Source: CAYQJL01 sp964612295
GTDB taxonomy: Bacteria; Eisenbacteria; RBG-16-71-46; CAIMUX01; WJJG01
DNA: 64,000 bases
Direction: 5' to 3'
Assembly (NCBI GenBank): GCA_964612295.1
Contig: CAZTDY010000005.1
Coordinates: 62,001-126,000, forward strand
The notes below the pieces were generated by a model, which was not told where the DNA came from, did not search any database, and worked only from the letters and a program-made list of their open reading frames with translations. Positions 58,264 through 64,000 of this stretch are shown in pieces. Position 1 is the stretch's first letter; each line of letters starts with the position of its first letter. The translations under genes were made by a program, and so were the position numbers.

Positions 58264-58752
58264 ATGAACCAAGCTGCGGCCCCGGAGTTCGGGGTGCGCT
58301 CTCCATCGGAGCCGGTGAAGCTTTTCTCGGGACCGCGGTCGGAGACCATCCGCCGCATCCTGATCACCACCGCGTGGCTTGGCGCGCTGGTGGCGCTCGT
58401 CGCCTGGGTTTACTTCGGGTGGCCCTGGGCGCTGGGCTTTGCGGGCGGGACCTTGATCGGCATGGCCAATATCTTCTTCCTCTCCCTCCTGTCCCAGATG
58501 ATCCTGACGACCGGCGAACGGAACAAGGGCGCGATCGCGGCAGTGGTGGCGCTCAAGATCCTTGTTGTATACGGAGGCCTGGCGGCCCTCCTGCTCTGGC
58601 ACCTGCCGTCCGCCCTATCGGTGGTGGCCGGGTTTTCCGTGGTGCTGTTGGTGATCGTCCTCAAGGCCGCAGGGCGGGCCATGTTGGACGCGGGCCTCTT
58701 CGGGCGAGGAGCAACCTCTGATCACACGGGGGAAGAGAATGGGCAGTCCTAA
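58264..58752 (+). CDS. atpI: ATP synthase protein I (AtpI-like)
   Basis: A 162-residue membrane protein with four helices (ILITTAWLGALVALVAWVYF; WALGFAGGTLIGMANIFFLS; VVALKILVVYGGLAALLLWH; SVVAGFSVVLLVIVLKAAGR), matching the subunit I/AtpI proteins that assist c-ring assembly. The charged ends face the cytoplasm. The ATG has GGGACAAGACG ahead of it. Its last 14 bases overlap the start of atpB, indicating coupling. Confidence 0.7.
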   Translation: MNQAAAPEFGVRSPSEPVKLFSGPRSETIRRILITTAWLGALVALVAWVYFGWPWALGFAGGTLIGMANIFFLSLLSQMILTTGERNKGAIAAVVALKILVVYGGLAALLLWHLPSALSVVAGFSVVLLVIVLKAAGRAMLDAGLFGRGATSDHTGEENGQS

Positions 58753-59788
58753 GGTGGCGGTGGCCTCGATGTCCCGGGGCATTCTCTGGAGTATCCTCTG
58801 TCTGGCCCTCTCGCTGGGGTTTGCCGGGGGAGCATTCGCCTCTGATGATCACGATGCCCACGGCGTGACCGCTGCACACGACGAGCATGGCGAGCACGAG
58901 GCCCACGGCGCAACCGCTGCACACGACGAGCACGATGCCCACGATGAACACGGCGAACACGAGGCGCACCCCGAGTTACCCAACTTCGTGCATCTCATCT
59001 ACAAACAAGTCGCGAAGGAGGGGGCGCCCCCCGAATGGGCCAAGATCATGCTTCGCTTCCAGGATGTCATCTTTGCGATCCTGGTCGCGATCATCATTGT
59101 CGTCATCGTCAGGCTGGGCACGCGCCACATGAAGATGATTCCCGGCCCGCTCCAGAACGTGGTCGAATTCTTCGTCGACGGTTTCCGCAGCTTCATTCTG
59201 GGCATCCTGGGTCCCGGCGGGGAGCAGTACGTACCTTTCCTCGGCTCGCTGTTCCTCTACATCTGGTTCATGAACTTGTTCGGCCTCGTGCCGCTGATGC
59301 GTTCGCCGACCTCCGCGCTCAACACGACCGGCGCACTGGCGGTGAGCGTCTTCCTATATGTGCAGTACACGGGACTGCGCCGTTTGGGCCCGGTGAAGTT
59401 CTTCCTTCACCTGGCGGGCGATCCGAAGGATGTCGTCGGCTGGTGCCTCGTCCCGCTCATGCTGCCCTTGCACATCATCGGGGAGTTCGCCAAGCCGGTC
59501 AGCCTCTCGCTGCGACTCTTCGGGAACATCCTTGGCGAGGATGTGCTGATCGGGGTCTTTGCCGGGATGGGCGTCGCGCTCTTGGCCTTCGCCAAGCTCC
59601 CGATCGGGATTCCGCTGCACCTGCCCTTCATCATGCTGGCGCTCCTGATGAGCACCGTTCAAGCGCTCGTGTTCACCCTGCTGAGCACGACCTACATCAT
59701 GCAGGTGCTGCCCCACGATGAGCATGACGAGGATGAGGCGCCGGCGGACGAGGGCCCCGTGGCCTCCGCCGCGCAGGGCGCACACTAG
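58739..59788 (+). CDS. atpB: ATP synthase F0 subunit a, with His-rich periplasmic N-terminal insert
   Basis: Proton-channel subunit of the F-type ATP synthase, 349 residues. A signal peptide (ILWSILCLALSLGFAGGAFA) is followed by ~45 residues of His/Asp/Glu repeats (HDEHGEHEAHGATAAHDEHD), a soluble helix (PNFVHLIYKQVA), and the membrane core: the essential Arg lies in SLSLRLFGNILGEDVLIG, followed by the last helix (LLMSTVQALVFTLLSTTYIM). The C-terminus again has HDEHDEDE. Similar His-rich N-termini occur in Bacteroidetes AtpB; they are likely metal-binding in the periplasm. It overlaps atpI by 14 bases. Confidence 0.95.
   Translation: MGSPKVAVASMSRGILWSILCLALSLGFAGGAFASDDHDAHGVTAAHDEHGEHEAHGATAAHDEHDAHDEHGEHEAHPELPNFVHLIYKQVAKEGAPPEWAKIMLRFQDVIFAILVAIIIVVIVRLGTRHMKMIPGPLQNVVEFFVDGFRSFILGILGPGGEQYVPFLGSLFLYIWFMNLFGLVPLMRSPTSALNTTGALAVSVFLYVQYTGLRRLGPVKFFLHLAGDPKDVVGWCLVPLMLPLHIIGEFAKPVSLSLRLFGNILGEDVLIGVFAGMGVALLAFAKLPIGIPLHLPFIMLALLMSTVQALVFTLLSTTYIMQVLPHDEHDEDEAPADEGPVASAAQGAH
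58868..58957 (+). repeat. two tandem 45-base repeats in atpB
   Basis: Units at 58868-58912 and 58913-58957. The first 20 bases of both are identical (ACCGCTGCACACGACGAGCA) and the rest is similar. They encode the His-rich 15-residue units, so the insert has grown by duplication. Confidence 0.75.
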
Positions 59789-59864
59789 AGGTTTTTGGAG
59801 ACCCTCCGCCAACGGGCGCGGGTCATCAGTCAATCGACAGAGGTGAAGAAGAGGAGGATGTAGG

Positions 59865-60095
59865 ATGGATGCTGGGACTGCCCTAGGATTTGCCCTTCCG
59901 GTGGGTCTGGGACTCGCGGCCGTGGGGTCTGGTTTGGGTCTCGGTCGCGCGGTGGGGGGCGCCATGGAAGCCATGGGGCGTCAACCCGAAGCGGCGGGCA
60001 AGATTCAGACGGCGATGATCATCGGCGCGGCCTTCATTGAGGCCCTGACGATCTACGCCTTCGTTAGCATCTTCGTGCTCTCCGGGAAAATGTAG
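59865..60095 (+). CDS. atpE: ATP synthase F0 subunit c
   Basis: A 76-residue two-helix subunit of the rotor ring. Helix 1 has the Gly-rich GLAAVGSGLGLGRAVGGAME, the loop is GRQPEA, and helix 2 carries the ion-binding Glu in GAAFIEALTIYAFV. The residue after that Glu is Ala, not Ser or Thr, which points to proton rather than sodium coupling. AGAGGAGG lies ahead of the ATG. Placed 77 bases after atpB. Confidence 0.96.
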   Translation: MDAGTALGFALPVGLGLAAVGSGLGLGRAVGGAMEAMGRQPEAAGKIQTAMIIGAAFIEALTIYAFVSIFVLSGKM

Positions 60096-60186
60096 TTGGC
60101 CCGCAAGCCTTAGGCTACATGGGGCCGGCTGTTGGCGCTCTGAGCGGCAGGTGTGCCGCGAGCGCCGGTGAGCAAGGAGTGAAGCT

Positions 60187-60681
60187 GTGCAATTGATTGA
60201 TCTAAGTGTCCTGATCACCCACGTCATCGCATTCGTGATCGTGCTCTGGATCCTGCGCCGCTTTGCCTGGGGACCCGTACTCGGCTTCCTCGAGGCGCGC
60301 CGCGAAAAGATCGCCGCTGAATTCAGCGAGATCGATCATCAGCGCGCAGAGGTGGCGACGCTGAAGGCGGAGTACGAGGATCACCTGCGCAACATCGAAT
60401 CGGAAGCGCGCGCGCGCGTTCAGGAGGCGGTGGCCGAAGGCAATGCCGCCGCGGACCGCATCAAGGAACGCGCCCAGGAGGAGCGGCAGCAGCGACTCGC
60501 TCGCGCGGAGGAGGAGGTCAAGCTTCTCGAGGAAGCTTCGGCCGAAAACCTGCGCAGGAACACGGTCGATCTGGCGCTTCGAGCGGCGGAGAAGGCGGTG
60601 CAGGAGCGGCTCGACGATGAGAAACATCGCGAGATGATGACGCGGTTCCTCGACGATCTTGAACGCGCCGAGGGACAGTAG
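60187..60681 (+). CDS. atpF: ATP synthase F0 subunit b
   Basis: A 164-residue stator subunit: one membrane helix (LITHVIAFVIVLWILRRFAW) and a long charged coiled coil (~30-150) ending in the delta-binding region (RNTVDLALRAAEKAVQERLD). Length is normal. The GTG start at 60187 follows AAGGAG at 60175-60180. Lies 92 bases after atpE. Confidence 0.93.
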   Translation: MQLIDLSVLITHVIAFVIVLWILRRFAWGPVLGFLEARREKIAAEFSEIDHQRAEVATLKAEYEDHLRNIESEARARVQEAVAEGNAAADRIKERAQEERQQRLARAEEEVKLLEEASAENLRRNTVDLALRAAEKAVQERLDDEKHREMMTRFLDDLERAEGQ

Positions 60682-60754
60682 GGGGTGAGGTCGAAGCAAG
60701 CAGGTCCGCATCCGCCCTGAAGGGGCAGGAGCGGACCTAGCACGAGGCAGAGCC

Positions 60755-61306
60755 ATGATTCGTGAGCCTGTGGCCAGACGATATGCGCGAGCCCTTTTCG
60801 AGGCCTCTCGAGATCGGAAGATCCTGGATGAGGTGGCGGGCGATCTGGAAAGCATCAAGCTGCTGCTCACGCAGCAGCCTGAGCTGGATCGACTGCTGAC
60901 TGCGCCCCAGATCGAACAGAAGGCCAAGAAGAGCGTGGTCGGCGAGGTCTTCACGGATCGCGTGCATCCCATTGTCCTGGAGCTGCTCTATCTGCTGATG
61001 GACAAGAAACGTCTGGTGGTGTTGACCCAGATTATCGAGGGGTATCGCGATCTGCTCGAGGCACGGCGGGGTATCGCGCGGGCCGAGGTGACGACGGCGG
61101 TTCCGCTGCCGGAAGGGCAGGAGCAGCGGCTCAAGGAGAAGCTCGAAGCCCTCACGGGGCAGACGATCCTCTTAGAGAAGCGCGTCCTGCCGGCCATCTT
61201 AGGCGGCATGATGGTGCGCCTTGGTGATCAGATTATCGATCGGAGCATACGGCGTACGTTCGAAGAGATGCGACAGCAACTCGGCGAAGTACCGGTCTAC
61301 GAGTAA
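60755..61306 (+). CDS. atpH: ATP synthase F1 subunit delta
   Basis: A 183-residue subunit linking F1 to the stator: helical N-terminal domain (VARRYARALFEASRDRKI, conserved family start) and C-terminal strand domain (VEV-type region RAEVTTAVPLPEGQEQRLKE, then LPAILGGMMVRLGDQIIDRS). Complete and standard. It starts 74 bases after atpF. Confidence 0.95.
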   Translation: MIREPVARRYARALFEASRDRKILDEVAGDLESIKLLLTQQPELDRLLTAPQIEQKAKKSVVGEVFTDRVHPIVLELLYLLMDKKRLVVLTQIIEGYRDLLEARRGIARAEVTTAVPLPEGQEQRLKEKLEALTGQTILLEKRVLPAILGGMMVRLGDQIIDRSIRRTFEEMRQQLGEVPVYE

Positions 61307-61351
61307 ACCGGCGGTTCGGGATTTGCTGCCGAAAAGAAGGACGGATCAGTT

Positions 61352-62917
61352 ATGGGATTCAAGCCTGAAGAAGTCAGTTCGGTATTGCGCAAGGAGCTGG
61401 AGAAGTATGAGACCCAGCTCGAGATGGCCTCGGTGGGCCAGGTCCTGCAGGTGGGAGACGGGATCGCGCGCGTGTGGGGGCTTCAGGAGGCCATGGCGGG
61501 CGAGCTGCTCGAGTTCCCCGGCAATGTCGTGGGCATGGTCCTCAACCTGGAAGAGGACAATGTCGGTGTGGTGCTCTTTGGCTCCGACGAGCTGATCAAA
61601 GAGGGCGACATGGTGCGCCGAACCGGCAAGCTGGCCAGCGTGCCGGTGGGCAAGGGCGTGATCGGCCGGGTTGTCAATCCGCTCGGTGAACCCTTAGACG
61701 GCAAGGGCGAGGTCGTGTTCGAGGAGGAGAGCCCCCTCGAGGCCGTGGCGCCCACCGTTGTGGAACGCCAGCCCGTGAATCAGCCGGTCCAGACCGGCCT
61801 CAAGGCGATCGACTCGATGATCCCGATCGGCCGCGGGCAGCGCGAGCTGATCATCGGGGACCGCCAGACAGGCAAGACCGCCCTGGCGATCGACACGATC
61901 CTCAATCAGAAGAACTCCGACATCATCTGCATCTACGTCGCCATCGGTCAGAAGGAATCGACCGTGGCCCAGGTGGTCAAGACGCTCGAGAACTACGGCG
62001 CCATGGAGTACACCACCGTGGTGAATGCGAGTGCCTCGCAGCCGGCTCCTCTGCAGTACATCGCTCCCTACGCCGGCTGCGCGATGGGCGAGTACTTCCG
62101 CGATCGCGGCCAGCACGTCGTCTGCATCTACGATGACCTGTCGAAGCAGGCCGTGGCCTACCGGCAGCTCTCGCTCCTCTTGCGCCGCCCGCCGGGTCGC
62201 GAAGCCTATCCGGGTGACATCTTCTATCTTCACAGCCGTCTACTCGAGCGGGCCGCCAAGCTCAGCGACGAGAAGGGCGGGGGCAGTCTGACCGCGCTGC
62301 CGATCATTGAAACCCAGGCCGGCGATGTCTCAGCCTACATTCCCACCAACGTCATCTCGATTACCGACGGACAGATCTTCCTGGAGAGCGACCTCTTCTA
62401 TGCCGGAATCCGTCCCGGTATCAACGTCGGTATTTCGGTGTCGCGAGTTGGTGGTAAAGCCCAGGCCAAGGCGATGCGTAGGGTGGCGGGCCGCCTGCGT
62501 CTCGACCTCGCGCAGTATCGTGAGCTCCAGGCCTTCGCCCAGTTCGGTTCCGATCTGGACGAGGCCACTCAGCGGCAGCTTCTGCGCGGCGAACGGATGA
62601 CCGAGATTCTCAAGCAGGGCCAGTATGAGCCCCTGTCACTCGAAGACCAGGTCATGATCATCTATGCTGGGGTGGGCGGCCTCTTGGACACGCTTCCGGT
62701 GGAGAGCCTGCATCGCTTCGAGAAAGAGTTCCTCGCGCACATGCACGAGAAGAATCCCGACGTCCCCAACGCCATCAAGGAGGAGGGGAGCATCTCGGAG
62801 AAGACCGAAACGGCGCTGAGGGGTGACATCGAGCAGTTCGTTGCTTCCTTCGACGCCGATGTTGAAGTCAGAGCCAAAGAGGCGCGAGAGGCGGCTGCAG
62901 CCCAGGCGGCGCGGTAG
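61352..62917 (+). CDS. atpA: ATP synthase F1 subunit alpha
   Basis: A 521-residue non-catalytic nucleotide-binding subunit. N-terminal crown domain (EEVSSVLRKELEKYETQLE; VGQVLQVGDGIARVWGL), Walker A GDRQTGKT, AIGQKESTVAQV, the signature PAIDVGISVSRVG-type segment (reading RPGINVGISVSRVGG) with the arginine finger, and C-terminal helical domain. Complete. Unlike most operons, atpG does not follow; an unrelated gene begins 30 bases later, so atpG, atpD and atpC must be elsewhere. Confidence 0.97.
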   Translation: MGFKPEEVSSVLRKELEKYETQLEMASVGQVLQVGDGIARVWGLQEAMAGELLEFPGNVVGMVLNLEEDNVGVVLFGSDELIKEGDMVRRTGKLASVPVGKGVIGRVVNPLGEPLDGKGEVVFEEESPLEAVAPTVVERQPVNQPVQTGLKAIDSMIPIGRGQRELIIGDRQTGKTALAIDTILNQKNSDIICIYVAIGQKESTVAQVVKTLENYGAMEYTTVVNASASQPAPLQYIAPYAGCAMGEYFRDRGQHVVCIYDDLSKQAVAYRQLSLLLRRPPGREAYPGDIFYLHSRLLERAAKLSDEKGGGSLTALPIIETQAGDVSAYIPTNVISITDGQIFLESDLFYAGIRPGINVGISVSRVGGKAQAKAMRRVAGRLRLDLAQYRELQAFAQFGSDLDEATQRQLLRGERMTEILKQGQYEPLSLEDQVMIIYAGVGGLLDTLPVESLHRFEKEFLAHMHEKNPDVPNAIKEEGSISEKTETALRGDIEQFVASFDADVEVRAKEAREAAAAQAAR

Positions 62918-62946
62918 ATTGCCGGACAAGAGGCGGGATTGAACTG

Positions 62947-64000
62947 ATGCGTAGGGTTGTTCTGGTCATAGTGCTGCTGCTCCTTCTGGGAGCCGGCTAC
63001 GTGGGCACGAAGAAATTCGTGACCTACGCGCACGCCTATACCGGAACGACCTTCAATGCAGCAAGCCTCGAAGGCTCCGAGCCTGGCTACTTCTATCTCG
63101 ACTGGCGGGGCGATCTGTCTCCTGAAGCGGTGAGCGGCCTGCTCGATGCGAACGGCCTGCTCGACTTCGGGGATGCCGAGTCGTTTAGAGACCGCACCTA
63201 CCGGGACCCGCTGCGCGTCATTCAGGCTTGCCTGGGGCTGCACGATCAGCTCCTGACCTCCCCCGATCCGGAACTGGAGACCCTTCTCCGGCGGCAGGTC
63301 GACTGGCTTTTGGATGAGGCCATGCTGGAGCTTCCGGGCGATATCCCCGTCTGGCCGCAGTACTATCGCTTCGATCGCTACGGGCTCACCGCTCCCTGGA
63401 TTTCGGCTCTCACGCAGGGGCAGGCCATCAGCCTTCTCGTCCGCATGGCCGTCCTGACGGGCGAAGAGCGCTACGCGGAGCACGCCTTCCAGGCCACGCT
63501 CGCGTTCACGACAGAGGGCTGCCCGATTGTCTGGCGCGGAGAAGACGGGCTCTTCTTCGAGGAATATCCCTGCGATCCGCCTTCACACGTGCTCAACGGG
63601 TGCCTGTTTGCCTGGTTGGGGTTGTGGGATTGGGCCCGCTATCAAGGGGACCAAGGCTACCGTCAATACTGCCTCGATTGCCTTGAGCAGATCGAGCAGA
63701 GGGTCCCGGAGTTCGAACTCGGCAACTGGACCCGCTACGACGTCCTGCAAGAGCGCCCCACCAGCCCGACCTATCAGGAGATTCACGCTGCGTTGGCCGA
63801 GGCGCTCGAGGCGATCACCGAGAAGCCCTTCTGGGCCGATCGTGCTCACCGTTGGCGCGGGGCGGCTGACGATAGGCTGGTGCGAAGCCGCGTGTTTTTC
63901 GAAGTGCTGGTCAATCGCATTTCCGAGAAGATCCTCGGGCGCCCCCAGCCCGAGGGACGGGGACTCAAGAACGTCCGGCTTCTCCAGACGCAAGCCGGTC
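62947..64000 (+). CDS. D-glucuronyl C5-epimerase-like protein (runs off the window)
   Basis: At least 351 residues are visible; the frame is open to the end. One N-terminal membrane helix (RRVVLVIVLLLLLGAGYVG) anchors an (alpha/alpha) barrel typical of the C-terminal domain of heparosan/heparin D-glucuronyl C5-epimerases: YGLTAPWISALTQGQAISLL, the Tyr/acid-rich FFEEYPCDPPSHVLNGCLFA, and LWDWARYQGD. In that family these residues shape the active site that converts glucuronate to iduronate in a polysaccharide. It starts 30 bases after atpA, apparently in the same transcript but unrelated to ATP synthase, so it may rely on that promoter for expression. Confidence 0.75.
   Translation, partial: MRRVVLVIVLLLLLGAGYVGTKKFVTYAHAYTGTTFNAASLEGSEPGYFYLDWRGDLSPEAVSGLLDANGLLDFGDAESFRDRTYRDPLRVIQACLGLHDQLLTSPDPELETLLRRQVDWLLDEAMLELPGDIPVWPQYYRFDRYGLTAPWISALTQGQAISLLVRMAVLTGEERYAEHAFQATLAFTTEGCPIVWRGEDGLFFEEYPCDPPSHVLNGCLFAWLGLWDWARYQGDQGYRQYCLDCLEQIEQRVPEFELGNWTRYDVLQERPTSPTYQEIHAALAEALEAITEKPFWADRAHRWRGAADDRLVRSRVFFEVLVNRISEKILGRPQPEGRGLKNVRLLQTQAG

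Noticed and set aside
58868..58957. Tandem repeats as a possible CRISPR or satellite
   Set aside because: Only two coding, in-frame 45-base units without spacers; they belong to the His-rich segment of AtpB.

Overview
The window is about 64 kb of high-GC bacterial DNA, densely coding on both strands, with one tRNA gene and no rRNA or CRISPR array. The organism looks like an uncultured Gram-negative, most likely of the FCB superphylum or a neighbouring candidate phylum such as Ca. Eisenbacteria or Krumholzibacteriota. The reasons are several outer-membrane beta-barrels, secreted proteins with FlgD/T9SS-like or Cys-rich C-terminal modules ending in a WGxIKxxYR motif, an AtpB with a signal peptide and His-rich periplasmic insert, and many conserved but uncharacterised families. 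The phylum call is inference from gene style only.

Layout. 0.2-8.4 kb: a GT39-type glycosyltransferase with TPRs, a zinc-ribbon membrane protein, a truncated ECF sigma factor, an OFA-type MFS transporter, acetyl-CoA synthetase and two SAM methyltransferases. 8.6-12.1 kb: polynucleotide phosphorylase, interlocked tail to tail with a DUF2058-like gene and a Cys-rich secreted protein. 12.3-24.0 kb: two tandem DUF3857/transglutaminase-like proteins (the second with the catalytic residues lost), a membrane sulfatase-fold enzyme, a beta-helix/BamA-like barrel fusion, and an NtrC-type regulator with its sensor kinase. The kinase gene is interrupted by an IS66 remnant flanked by 10-bp direct repeats; removing it restores a complete kinase frame. 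24.1-27.7 kb: elongator tRNA-Met, a small outer-membrane protein, guaB and an unknown gene.

28-35.6 kb: a three-gene signalling operon (membrane coiled-coil protein, degenerate receiver protein, REC-GAF-HD-GYP protein) facing an ATGA-coupled pair made of an outer-membrane barrel and an exported protein of unknown function. 35.8-38.8 kb: a RhaD-like class II aldolase diverging from an isoprenoid pair (uppS and a polyprenyl synthetase). 39.3-43.6 kb: an unusual four-helix membrane protein with a ~300-residue Arg/Ser/Asp/Glu-rich tail, the stump of a [NiFe]-hydrogenase small subunit followed by a REP-like hairpin, a BNR-repeat secreted protein and a PadR regulator. 43.6-53.9 kb: argS, then an exported-protein series: an S41 lipoprotein peptidase, a LolA-like protein, a split M16 peptidase pair (zinc subunit plus R/Y subunit fused to the LolA-like domain) and a lamin-tail secreted protein.

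54-64 kb: a Yip1 protein, ychF, a degenerate hydrogenase-maturation-protease homologue, an MscS channel, and an F-type ATP synthase operon (atpZ-atpI-atpB-atpE-atpF-atpH-atpA). That operon stops after the alpha subunit and is followed directly by a D-glucuronyl C5-epimerase-like gene that runs off the end.

The observations most worth pursuing are the shared C-terminal Cys-rich/WGxIKxxYR module, the IS66-split kinase, the paired hydrogenase relics, the active/inactive enzyme pairs (transglutaminase-like, M16), the three-gene signalling operon and the RS-like membrane protein with its long leader.
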